From Mesostigma viride (Eukaryota; Streptophyta; Mesostigmatophyceae; Mesostigmatales; Mesostigmataceae): a stretch of DNA of 64,000 bases. Under the pieces are notes generated by a model that searched no databases, was not told the DNA's origin, and worked only from the letters and a program-made list of their open reading frames with translations. The DNA lies in assembly GCA_009746045.1 (NCBI GenBank), contig RPFO01001052.1, forward strand, positions 1 to 64,000, written 5' to 3'. The position numbers and the translations under genes were made by a program. Shown one piece after another: positions 38,594-46,830 of the stretch; position 1 is the first letter of the stretch; every line of letters begins with the position of its first letter.

Positions 38594-40579
38594 CTAATCG
38601 ATGACGATGGGGTTGTCCGCCCGCCCCCCCGGCCGGGAACGGGAGGCCACCCTCTTCCCCACGCTCTTCGCCCCGGCCTTTGCCGCTGTCCGCCGGCTCC
38701 GGCCCCGGCTCGCCGGCGTGGCGGCTCGCAGCATGGCCGCAAGCTGGGCGGCAGTAAGCTGGGGGGGCGCCCTCTGTCGCGGTGGCGCCAGCGGGCCGTA
38801 CACGCCCGCGTACGCGCGAGGATAAGCCGCCCTCCTGCGGGGCTTAGAAACTGGCGGGTACCCGTACATGTACGGCGACGGGGCGTACGCGTACGCGGGC
38901 GACGGGGCGGACACGGGGCGCGGCGGGGCGCGGTACACGGGGTACGGGTCCGACATCGGCGGAGGCGGCCCCGCGTACCCCTTGAAGCTCTCCATCGTCT
39001 GCGCGCACAGCGGGAACGTCGCCTTGGGGTTCACGACCTCCTTGCCGTCCCAAGTCTTGATAATCCTAGGCACGATCTTGGGCGGCTTGTTCCCATTCTC
39101 GTGTGCCTTGGCGGGGTCGTACTCGTACCAGATCGTCCCGGTGCCGGAGGGGCAGCTCACGTCGCCCGTCAGCTGGTAGTCGGCCATCAGCAGGTCGGAG
39201 AAGGCCTTGCCATCGTCCTCAGCTTTTTCGAGGTCGAAAATGAGACCGTACGCCCCCTGCCGCCGGGCCCAGGACTCGATGTAGCTCAGAATCCTCATGC
39301 GTCTCCTGTTAAAGCGGATGATGTCGTCGCCGATCCACTTTCTGATTTTGTTTTCGAAAGTGTGGAACGGCGTTCTGTTCGGCATTCCCAGACTAGTAAG
39401 GCCGCGTGAGTACTGAGTGAGGAACCGCATGCTCTTGTATCCGTCCTCAAGTGATTCCACGGGAGGCAAATCTTCATCCTTGAAATCTTCGATATCTTCT
39501 CCCGCAGCCTGGCGCTCTTGAACTGCTTTCCGTCCAGCAGTGTTACGGTTGCCCGCTGCCCGCCGTCTATCCTCATTATTTCGCAGCCACGTCCTGGTCG
39601 TACGTTGGGTATCAAGCACCGCCTCGGGGGTCACGTCGTCGCTAGTAGCGCCCTCGGCGGTCGTCACGTTACCAAGGCGTCGACCACCCATGTCCGCCCC
39701 CCTGATGTTCTCCGCAATTTCCCGGAGGGCGGCCCGGTCGACGTCCTCGTTACGCAATCGAAAAACCCCTGGGTAGGCCTTTTGCATGCGCTCCATGAGC
39801 TCGTAGTTGACGTTGGCAGGAGGGAAGTCCACATCTAGCTCGTGGAGACGCAGACGATGAGGGATGGACAAGTAAGAGCAATCGATGCGCCGTTTTGCCA
39901 GTTGTAACAGGATGCCAGAGGGAATGCAGTCGTCGGACGGGTCGCCTCCCAACAACACGTTGGCGCTTGGTAGGTTGCTCGGGTCAAGCTGGAAGAATCG
40001 TACTGTCGCCGTTTTACCCATAACACTCATGTCAGGAATTGTCGTGCCGTCGAAGCCTCGACCACCCAACCACAGGCTGTCAATTGGCTCGAGGCGGAGG
40101 TTGGCCATAATCGTCGGCTCGATGCGTTTCATGTAGACATGCTTGTTGAGGGTTTTGGGTTTGTCCGCTGCTCGCAGAGGGAGGTGCCTGGTCTCGACGC
40201 ACAGGAACCCGCGGAGGGCGTTTACGATCTTGCCCATCTCCCCCATCCCCGTGTCGACGAAGTTGGCGCTCACCGCGCGCCTCACGCGGTTCTCGAGATC
40301 GCGCATGATGTTCTCGGTCAGGTCGTAGATGTACAGACTCGCCACGAACAGCTGCAGTCTTCTAAGCAGCGCGGGGTCGTCCTCGATGATGGAGCGCTTG
40401 TACAGCGGCGCCTCCTCGATGACGAACCGGATGTTGGGAAGGAACGTGTTCAGCCGGTCGATTTCGTCCTCGGTGAAGATGAACCGCTTGAGACCCTCGA
40501 CGCGCGCCTGGAATTCCGGCGACCGGTTGGTCGGGGTGAGTATGGTGGTCTTGAGCGGGTACAGCGTGCTCGTGGACAT
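38594..40579 (-). CDS. large paralogue B, Pro/Tyr-rich tail
   Basis: 661 aa, intact. Same architecture as 37075-38540 (STLYPLKTTILTPTNRS, FLPNIRFVIEEAPLYKR, GDVSCPSGTGTIWYEYDP) with a longer C-terminus: a Pro/Tyr-rich region, a basic region and a final RADNPIVID. That last motif also ends the protein at 60054-60317. The ATG at 40579 has GTATAC 10 nt upstream. Tandem with its paralogue, 53 nt apart. Role unknown, probably structural. Confidence 0.7.
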   Translation of the reverse strand: MSTSTLYPLKTTILTPTNRSPEFQARVEGLKRFIFTEDEIDRLNTFLPNIRFVIEEAPLYKRSIIEDDPALLRRLQLFVASLYIYDLTENIMRDLENRVRRAVSANFVDTGMGEMGKIVNALRGFLCVETRHLPLRAADKPKTLNKHVYMKRIEPTIMANLRLEPIDSLWLGGRGFDGTTIPDMSVMGKTATVRFFQLDPSNLPSANVLLGGDPSDDCIPSGILLQLAKRRIDCSYLSIPHRLRLHELDVDFPPANVNYELMERMQKAYPGVFRLRNEDVDRAALREIAENIRGADMGGRRLGNVTTAEGATSDDVTPEAVLDTQRTTRTWLRNNEDRRRAAGNRNTAGRKAVQERQAAGEDIEDFKDEDLPPVESLEDGYKSMRFLTQYSRGLTSLGMPNRTPFHTFENKIRKWIGDDIIRFNRRRMRILSYIESWARRQGAYGLIFDLEKAEDDGKAFSDLLMADYQLTGDVSCPSGTGTIWYEYDPAKAHENGNKPPKIVPRIIKTWDGKEVVNPKATFPLCAQTMESFKGYAGPPPPMSDPYPVYRAPPRPVSAPSPAYAYAPSPYMYGYPPVSKPRRRAAYPRAYAGVYGPLAPPRQRAPPQLTAAQLAAMLRAATPASRGRSRRTAAKAGAKSVGKRVASRSRPGGRADNPIVID

Positions 40580-40589
40580 GGTCCGAGTG

Positions 40590-40595
40590 GTATAC
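40590..40595 (-). promoter_or_regulatory. GTATAC box
   Basis: GTATAC, 10 nt upstream of the ATG at 40579, in the short divergent gap before the acidic gene. Confidence 0.5.
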
Positions 40596-40661
40596 TGGAA
40601 CCGCAGATTTTTTATTCTGGCCGCGCTCCTGTCCCCGCAAAAAATATCGGCCGAACCATTG

Positions 40662-40967
40662 ATGTTGATGGCTACGGATACCGCAATCGTCACCACGACC
40701 AGGTCGGGGAGGAGGGTGCGGCCGCCGCAGAGGTACGAGCCCGACGAGCGACCGGAGGACGACTTCTCCGACAACGAGGCGGAGGACGGCGAGGAGGACG
40801 AGGAGGACGAGGAGGAAGAGGAGGAGGACGGATCCTACGATAGCAGCTTCATCGACGACGGGGACGAGGACGGGGATAGCGAGGAGGACGACGAGGAGTG
40901 CGAAGACGACGCCGAGCTATCCCCTCGGTGCTTTGACGAGGGAGAAGCCGCCGACGAAGACTCGTGA
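40662..40967 (+). CDS. highly acidic small protein
   Basis: 101 aa. A short basic N-terminus (RSGRRVRPPQRYEPDERP) is followed by a Glu/Asp tract (over half acidic from residue 35). Such acidic tails occur in histone chaperones and nuclear proteins. It lies between large genes and is divergent from paralogue B. The ATG two codons downstream (40668) may be the start. Confidence 0.6.
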   Translation: MLMATDTAIVTTTRSGRRVRPPQRYEPDERPEDDFSDNEAEDGEEDEEDEEEEEEDGSYDSSFIDDGDEDGDSEEDDEECEDDAELSPRCFDEGEAADEDS

Positions 40968-40988
40968 TCGATGGAACTCGTGTAGCGG

Positions 40989-42329
40989 CTACTGCCGGTT
41001 AGCGTTCGGGATGTGGTAGGGGTTGCCGTCGAGCGCGGCGTAGGCGGCCACGGCGGAGGTCTCGTCGATAGCGAGCGGGACGTGGCCGGCGCCCACGCGG
41101 CCGGGCCTCTCCATCCGGTTGCCCACCTGCGTCTCCTGGCTCGTGAACGCGGCCATCTCCGCCTCGCTGCGGGCGGACCCGGCCGCGGCCACCGTGAGCT
41201 CCGCCTCGCCCAACTTCGGCGCGCGGACCACCTCCTGCGTCCCCTCGATCGTGCCCATGGTCTCCGGCAGATCCGCGTTGCCATCGCGCCACAGGAACAC
41301 GCGGTTCTCGCTCGTCCGCGTGTGCTGGTCGCCGCGGAAGGACGCGTACGGATTGCCGAACTCGGCGCTTGACACGCGGTTCTCGTACACCTTGGACTTC
41401 ACCGGCTCCCTCAGGTTGGCGTTCACGTGCGCCCCGATCTGCGGAGTGCCCACGCCGAAGTCCCCCATCGGCGCGCGGTGGGACTCGAGCGCGTCGAGAG
41501 TGTCCAGGCGCCGGGGGTCGACGCGCTCGTGGGCCTGGTACCTGCCGTACGTCCCGGCCTCCATCCCGTTGTACGCGTCCGACACGCGCGAAGGCGGCGT
41601 CACGAGCACCGCACGCTCGGGGAGGACCGTCACCTGCGCGGCCCCCGCGACCCAGCCGCCGGCGCCCTCGAAACCCGCGTTCGGCGGCCGGTGCTCCATC
41701 CCCGCGCGCTTGGTCAGCTGCTCCTTGCCCATGTGCGTCGTGGGCAGGCTCCTCTGCTCCAGGTGGGCGACCTGCGGGTTGGGGTGGTTCACGCGGATGC
41801 GCGGCTCGGGGATGTTGAAGTTCCGGTTGAGCACCTCCGGCGCGGACCGGGGGTCGCGCTCCCGGGCCCCGTTCGACTCCCACTCGCGCTGTCCGGGGAA
41901 CGCGCGGTCGGGAACGGCCGCCCCCTGCACCTCCCACGTCTCCAGCACGCGCCCCGGGTGATCCGGCAAGTCGGCACCGGGGATCCCCCTGGCGGGGGGC
42001 AGCACGCCCGGCACCGGCCACGCCGGCGCGGACAGCTCCCCCTCGTACCCCTCCGGCGGCATGACGTGCAGGCCGATGCCGGACGTGTCGCGCTCATACC
42101 CCGCCGTGCCCCCCGGCGCTGTGAGGTAGCCCGGCTCGCCGGGGCCGTACCCGCCCCGGGCGGAGTAGTAGGGGACGAGGGGGTACCCGAGCGACCCGGA
42201 ATGGGACGCGAGCTCGCGGGGGGCGGGGGGATGCGGTCCAGCTGCAGGCCCGAGAGGGGCGTATTGCGGAAGGGCGGCGGTCGGAGCAAGTACCCGGCCA
42301 CCGCCACCGCGGACATCACGAGAAACATG
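40989..42329 (-). CDS. N-anchored conserved-looking protein, frame break
   Basis: About 446 aa if the two G6 runs at 42218-42230 hide one base. The better start is the ATG at 42329, giving a membrane anchor (MFLVMSAVAVAGYLL) and NTPLSGLQLDRIPPPP before the break. The rest is a long soluble region (RSLPTTHMGKEQLTKR, VSDAYNGMEAGTYGRY, FRGDQHTRTSENRVFLW). The order of an anchor, low-complexity link and this core is reminiscent of NCLDV membrane-associated virion proteins, but I cannot assign a family. Confidence 0.6.
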   Translation of the reverse strand, partial: HVSRDVRGGGGRVLAPTAALPQYAPLGPAAGPHPPAPRELASHSGSLGYPLVPYYSARGGYGPGEPGYLTAPGGTAGYERDTSGIGLHVMPPEGYEGELSAPAWPVPGVLPPARGIPGADLPDHPGRVLETWEVQGAAVPDRAFPGQREWESNGARERDPRSAPEVLNRNFNIPEPRIRVNHPNPQVAHLEQRSLPTTHMGKEQLTKRAGMEHRPPNAGFEGAGGWVAGAAQVTVLPERAVLVTPPSRVSDAYNGMEAGTYGRYQAHERVDPRRLDTLDALESHRAPMGDFGVGTPQIGAHVNANLREPVKSKVYENRVSSAEFGNPYASFRGDQHTRTSENRVFLWRDGNADLPETMGTIEGTQEVVRAPKLGEAELTVAAAGSARSEAEMAAFTSQETQVGNRMERPGRVGAGHVPLAIDETSAVAAYAALDGNPYHIPNANRQ

Positions 42330-42369
42330 GTAGGTAGCTTTGTACATGTAGCATACATTTTTAGTTGGA

Positions 42370-42729
42370 CTAGTACGAGTACCCCGGGAGCATGCCCGCG
42401 GGGGCGGTGGCGAGCACCGGCGGGCTGCCGTCCACCCACCGGTCGCCCCTCTTGAGCTCGTCCCAGTACAGGTTCGCGTACGGGGCGAGCACGCGGTCGT
42501 CGATGTACATGGACCGGTTCTGGTTCACCGCGTCGATGCCCCCGCGGATGCGGGTCGATTCGACGGACGGGTCGAGGCGCCCGCCCAGAGCCACGTAGTC
42601 GGGGAAGGCGTCCCTGGGGTAATTCACGTTGAAGTCGAGCTCGGGTTCCCACTCCCTGCCCAACACCTCATTGCTCTGAGTCGCGCTGTTCTGAAACACG
42701 TATTGAGATGCCATCGTTGATAATGTCAT
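42370..42729 (-). CDS. hypothetical soluble protein
   Basis: 119 aa; ATG 42714 (MASQYVFQNSATQSN) is the more natural start. It is rich in Tyr/Asp/Pro (NVNYPRDAFPDYVALGGRLD) without motif or membrane segment. It lies just upstream of the N-anchored gene on the same strand, and next to the palindrome that opens the AT-rich island. Confidence 0.55.
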   Translation of the reverse strand: MTLSTMASQYVFQNSATQSNEVLGREWEPELDFNVNYPRDAFPDYVALGGRLDPSVESTRIRGGIDAVNQNRSMYIDDRVLAPYANLYWDELKRGDRWVDGSPPVLATAPAGMLPGYSY

Positions 42730-42746
42730 TAACTCGTCGTCTGTCC

Positions 42747-42776
42747 CAACTCAGTCCTAATAATAGGACTGAGTTG
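42747..42776. repeat. palindrome at left island edge
   Basis: CAACTCAGTCCTA, a 3-4 nt loop, then the inverted copy. The same AACTCAGTCCTAA core returns as a palindrome at about 45282-45319, at the right end of the AT-rich island. Confidence 0.75.
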
Positions 42777-43127
42777 ACCTTTTTCAACCGTGTGTAGTGA
42801 CTAGGTGGGGGGTCCATCCAAGATGCTTAGATGTGGGTCTATGGAGTATTTGATGTCCTCTTGCTGGCAAAAATACTACATCAGTGAAAACTTGACCCAA
42901 ACTCCTAAAAATTACATGGATAGTTACGTTAAATAGTGCCGGAACCTTTTGCCGCCTGAGGCAAATCGGTCCGTAACACTATTTTGCCCGGAATAACCAC
43001 TTCCGAGCACCCAAGTTAATTCGGCCGAATTAACTTGGGTGCTCGGAAGTGGTTATTCCGGGCAAAATAGTGTTACGGACCGATTTGCCTCAGGCGGCAA
43101 AAGGTTCCGGCACTATTTAACGTAACT

Positions 43128-43258
43128 AAAACCTGGCCTCGTGGAGGGGGACGAAGAGCCCGAGACATCCGCCTAGGCCGCTGAGCACGCACCACTAAAT
43201 GCGCCGGAGCTGCCTCAGTGAGGATTCGAACCCCTGACCTCCAAGGTGCACAGGTTTT
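43128..43258. repeat. inner spacer 1 with B-box-like site
   Basis: 131 bp. Its minus strand holds GGTTCGAATCC, an exact match to the RNA polymerase III B-box / tRNA T-arm consensus. The same site is on the plus strand of spacer 2 at about 43493-43503. The ends read AAAACCTG and CAGGTTTT. Confidence 0.7.
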
Positions 43259-43464
43259 AGTTACGTTAAATAGTGCCGGAACCTTTTGCCGCCTGAGGCA
43301 AATCGGTCCGTAACACTATTTTGCCCGGAATAACCACTTCCGAGCACCCAAGTTAATTCGGCCGAATTAACTTGGGTGCTCGGAAGTGGTTATTCCGGGC
43401 AAAATAGTGTTACGGACCGATTTGCCTCAGGCGGCAAAAGGTTCCGGCACTATTTAACGTAACT

Positions 43465-43596
43465 AAAACCTGTGCACCTTGGAGGTCAGGGGTTCGAATC
43501 CTCACTGAGGCAGCTCCGGCGCATTTAGTGGTGCGTGCTCAGCGGCCTAGGCGGATGTCTCGGGCTCTTCGTCCCCCCTCCACGAGGCCAGGTTTT
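43465..43596. repeat. inner spacer 2, inverted copy of spacer 1
   Basis: 132 bp, reverse complement of spacer 1 with one extra C. On this strand GGTTCGAATCC is followed by TCACTGAGGCA, which looks like the T-arm and 3' acceptor strand of a tRNA. No complete tRNA fold is found, so it is a remnant or a captured promoter. Confidence 0.6.
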
Positions 43597-45281
43597 AGTT
43601 ACGTTAAATAGTGCCGGAACCTTTTGCCGCCTGAGGCAAATCGGTCCGTAACACTATTTTGCCCGGAATAACCACTTCCGAGCACCCAAGTTAATTCGGC
43701 CGAATTAACTTGGGTGCTCGGAAGTGGTTATTCCGGGCAAAATAGTGTTACGGACCGATTTGCCTCAGGCGGCAAAAGGTTCCGGCACTATTTAACGTAA
43801 CTTGGATGTATGGCACCGTCGGCGAATTTGCATTTTTGTGTGGAAGCACGAGTGGCAAAAATTGAATAAATTCCATATGCATGTTAAAAAAATACAGGCA
43901 TGTAAAAAATATAGTTCTTGACCTGTGGCAAAAAACTGGACTCAATTTGGCCACTGGCACTGCCTAAAACACGCCAAATACTGCCAGTCCTATACATAGG
44001 ACTGGGCCATGCTAGCAATTTGCAAGCATGTAAGTGCGGTCATACTACATAGTAGCGTGGCCACAAACCATGTCAATCAGCCCATTTCCCTTCAGGCATA
44101 ATAGGAAAACATACTTGCATCATCATATTGCAGTTATATTGTACCTTATTATGTGTGAAAGCCTATGCATACATGTAGGGAATGCGTATGGATACGTAGC
44201 TACAAAGGGATGTATTATAAGTAATAACCACCGATATAATGGGTAGGTTAGTCACATTTAATTGTTCTTTACAAGAATGGACATGGATAAAACTGTATTA
44301 CCTTGCCATGACATGGCCAGGATACCTGCTGGCACATGATGACAGTGGTTTATCACCATGATTTTTCACTCACCCGTATAAGCTTGACAGTACCCTTGAC
44401 GCAGCCCATGACCACACAATCATGCAGTATGAACATAGCAAGAGAATAACTAACATCTATGAAAGTGTTTTAACCCATTCAGCACCTAAAACCTTGTACA
44501 GCCACGCTACGGTAAGGCAAATGCCTGGTAAGATCATCTAAAAAGATGGTTTTAGAGAGGGGCAGGCAACGGTCAAGAAAGAGCAGCAAGACTCAAAACT
44601 GACAGCGCATCGCAAGCTTAAACTCATGTAAGAATACCAAGAAACGATGAAGCAGCGATATTCCAGCTTTACCTGGCACGGCTGGCGTTACCTTGGCCCA
44701 GGCGGTGCCTGCAAAAGTGGCACTTTGCGGCACACAAACCATGACGTGACAGAGTGGTCGAAATCATCAAATCTTTACTGCCACTAGACTTAACCTACGA
44801 CAATACATGATAAAAGGTAGAAAGAAACCTATAAACCCTTCGATTTGATCCGGGAATCAATTGTAGTAATCCATTCCGTCGACCTGCCTAATCGCAGATT
44901 TTTCCAGCAAGAACAGTGCCGACACCCAGTAAATCGCATCCCCGCGAGGTTAAAATTCACTTGTATCATCTTTAGGACATAAAAAATCTATTTCCTGGGT
45001 TTGGCCCGCAAAATCGTCCGAAAACGTAAACTGCATGCATGGGCGCAAGCCGCCATGGCTAGGTCGTGCATTTCCGGAACTCACGTTTCGCGTGAAAATG
45101 TACCCTTACCACCTGTACTTTCACCGTACGGTTAGACGCCCAAATCAAATCCAAAAAAATCCCAAAAATATGTCCAAGAAAGATCTTTTCAAGTAGTATT
45201 TGAATAAATTTTGAGAAAATTTTTCTGCCAAATATTCCGACCGGGGCGAATTTTCTACAAAACCTCAAAATTAGGTCCTAA

Positions 45282-45319
45282 AATTAGGACTGAGTTGAAC
45301 TCAGTCCTAAAATTAGGAC
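45282..45319. repeat. palindrome at right island edge
   Basis: Built from two inverted arms around TAGGACTGAGTTGAACTC; it repeats the core of the palindrome at 42747-42776. Confidence 0.75.
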
Positions 45320-45345
45320 CAGGGACAGACGACGAGTTAATAAAG

Positions 45346-45570
45346 TTAGATAAAGTCTGACCCGAATTGCACCCCCTCCCCGCCCCCGCTCGCCAAGGAC
45401 CACCACACGGGGTCGGGCGGCGTCTCCGGGGGGACCGTCAGTTTCCTGTCCATGCGTAAGAACTCCGCGCTCCCTATCGGCAGCTCCCTCACGCACTTGC
45501 ACACCTGTGTCCCGCAGTTCAGCGCGGCCAGCGCGATGAAGGCGATAAGGAAGGCGTTCAGCAGGTTCAT
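45346..45570 (-). CDS. N-anchored small membrane protein
   Basis: 74 aa. Residues 4-18 are hydrophobic (LNAFLIAFIALAALN), then Cys residues (CGTQVCKC) and a soluble tail rich in Pro and Trp. Signal-anchor layout. It is the first gene right of the AT-rich island. Unknown family. Confidence 0.6.
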   Translation of the reverse strand: MNLLNAFLIAFIALAALNCGTQVCKCVRELPIGSAEFLRMDRKLTVPPETPPDPVWWSLASGGGEGVQFGSDFI

Positions 45571-45579
45571 GTCTATAGT

Positions 45580-46073
45580 CTACTGTTGAGTCGGATTTTT
45601 TGCACGCGCCAGGTAGGCCCCTCTCTTGTCGGGGGGCACGTTATTCATGACGAAGTTGTGGAAGGCCCTCTCCGACTTGGGCGCCCCGACCGCGCCGAGG
45701 TCGCGCGCGCCCCCCGATGGCGACAGGAGCGCGGGGGCATGTCGCGGGCGCACGAGCAGATCACGACGTCTTGGAGGCCCTCCCCCCGCAGGTGCGGCTC
45801 GGCGTTGTACCAGGACGCGTCCTTCGACATGATGACCACCTTGTCGCCCGCCCTCACGCCCCCGCTCTGGACGCGTTTGCCCAGGTCGTAATGGAACAGC
45901 GCGTCGGCTGCCTCGCGCGCCAGGGACCAGGACCGCATGGTCTCGCCCGGGGGCGGGGGCACGGGGCCGCTGTACGCCCTCCCGCAGTACGCCACCACCC
46001 TGCACGCTTCCGGGTCGATGCGGTCGACGTCCCGCGCGCACTGGTCCAGGTCCACGAACACCCACGTCACCAT
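45580..46073 (-). CDS. NYN/PIN-like protein, frame break in G5
   Basis: About 165 codons across a break in the G5 run at 45733-45737. The start at ATG 46073 gives VTWVFVDLDQCARDVD, a beta strand followed by Asp as in NYN/PIN nucleases. Then come VVAYCGRAYSG, AADALFHYDLGKR and DKVVIMSKDAS, in the order and spacing of LabA/NYN domains with a second Asp cluster. Likely an RNA-directed nuclease fold; the assignment rests on these motifs only. Confidence 0.55.
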
Positions 46074-46137
46074 CGCGAGCGTGCTTACAGGGGGAGCGAT
46101 AAAATCTGGGCTATCATGTACACGCGCGGACCCAGCC

Positions 46138-46317
46138 ATGAAGCAGTGCTCGTTCTGCCTCAAGGACAACCACGAGGACGTGGTGGGCGTCACGTCGTCG
46201 GACCAGAAGTCGTGGGCGGATGGGATGTGGTTCTGCTCCTTCCCGTGCCTCTACAGCCTCAAGCACGGCATGGCGGTCTACAAGAAGGCGCTCGCACCCA
46301 GGACGCCCCCGTCGTGA
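46138..46317 (+). CDS. small C2C2 zinc-finger protein
   Basis: 59 aa from ATG 46138. CSFCLKD at the start and MWFCSFPCLYSLKHG later form a two-pair zinc finger resembling MYM/FCS-type fingers. Divergent from the NYN-like gene with a 64-nt gap. Function unknown. Confidence 0.6.
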   Translation: MKQCSFCLKDNHEDVVGVTSSDQKSWADGMWFCSFPCLYSLKHGMAVYKKALAPRTPPS

Positions 46318-46323
46318 TCGCGC

Positions 46324-46800
46324 TCAAGCCCCTCTGACCATCCCGTCGAGCACCGCCTGGCGCACTTGGGGGCGCCGGCCCTTCGTCCCGTACATCGCCG
46401 CCAGGCGCCGGTAGACCCGCTTCTTGTTCTCCGTGGTCGGCACGATGCGGCCCCTCTTCATGTAGGCGGTCGCGGCGATGGTCGCTTCCTTCATGGCGTC
46501 CCGGAGCTGATACCTCCGCTGCTCGTTCCGGACCTTATCGTACACCATGGCCCCTCGCTTGGAGCCGTTGATGGCCTGCACCAGGGCGTTCCAGTCCTGG
46601 ACGTTGCTGAAGTGTTTCTGGCCCATCTCCCGCTTGCGGATGGACACGATGTCCCCGCTGTCGTTCTTGGTCAGCTCGTTCCGCTTCAGCCCCCCGCGCG
46701 TCTTGAAAGCGGTGCCGTTGAACACCTTGCGGCGGCTGGCCACGATCTTGTCGAAGTGACTGCGACTGCGCACGCCCATGTAATACTCTACCATGCGCAT
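46324..46800 (-). CDS. small basic conserved NCLDV-like protein
   Basis: 158 aa (ATG 46794 is an equally good start). Residues about 35-70 (GGLKRNELTKNDSGDIVSIR, then KHFSNVQDWNALVQA) follow the pattern G-G-L-x-K-x-x-L-x-K-N-x-x-G-x-I-V-S seen in short, basic proteins found in several copies in phycodna-like viruses. Lys/Arg-rich throughout. Possibly DNA-associated; family unnamed. ATATAT lies about 5 nt upstream of ATG 46794. Confidence 0.65.
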   Translation of the reverse strand: MRMVEYYMGVRSRSHFDKIVASRRKVFNGTAFKTRGGLKRNELTKNDSGDIVSIRKREMGQKHFSNVQDWNALVQAINGSKRGAMVYDKVRNEQRRYQLRDAMKEATIAATAYMKRGRIVPTTENKKRVYRRLAAMYGTKGRRPQVRQAVLDGMVRGA

Positions 46801-46830
46801 ATATTTTTTTAACCAAGACGGCCTACTTGA

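Larger units (their letters stand above)
42922..43802. mobile_element. nested palindromic foldback element, TSD TGGAT
   Basis: 881 bp made of three 206-bp palindromes (42922-43127, 43259-43464, 43597-43802) separated by two spacers that are inverted copies of each other (one base different in length, within a C run). Each palindrome starts AGTTACGTTAAATAG and ends CTATTTAACGTAACT. The whole is flanked by direct TGGAT (42917-42921 and 43803-43807), a 5-bp target duplication, so it entered as one unit. No protein gene inside. A 171-bp relative interrupts the gene at 59286. Confidence 0.85.
42777..45281. mobile_element. AT-rich noncoding island, possible inserted element
   Basis: About 2.5 kb of AT-rich DNA with no supported gene, bounded by related palindromes carrying AACTCAGTCCTAA. 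A third similar hairpin (AGTCCTATACATAGGACT) lies near 43988-44005. The island contains the nested foldback element at 42922-43802. The bounding inverted repeats fit the ends of a non-autonomous transposon, but no target duplication was identified, so this is tentative. Confidence 0.45.

Noticed and set aside
43420-43512. Complete or permuted tRNA in the foldback element
   Set aside because: A GCCTCAG in the neighbouring palindrome pairs with the 3' acceptor strand, but the result lacks a D-arm and good anticodon stem, and GCCTCAG belongs to the palindrome's own hairpin.
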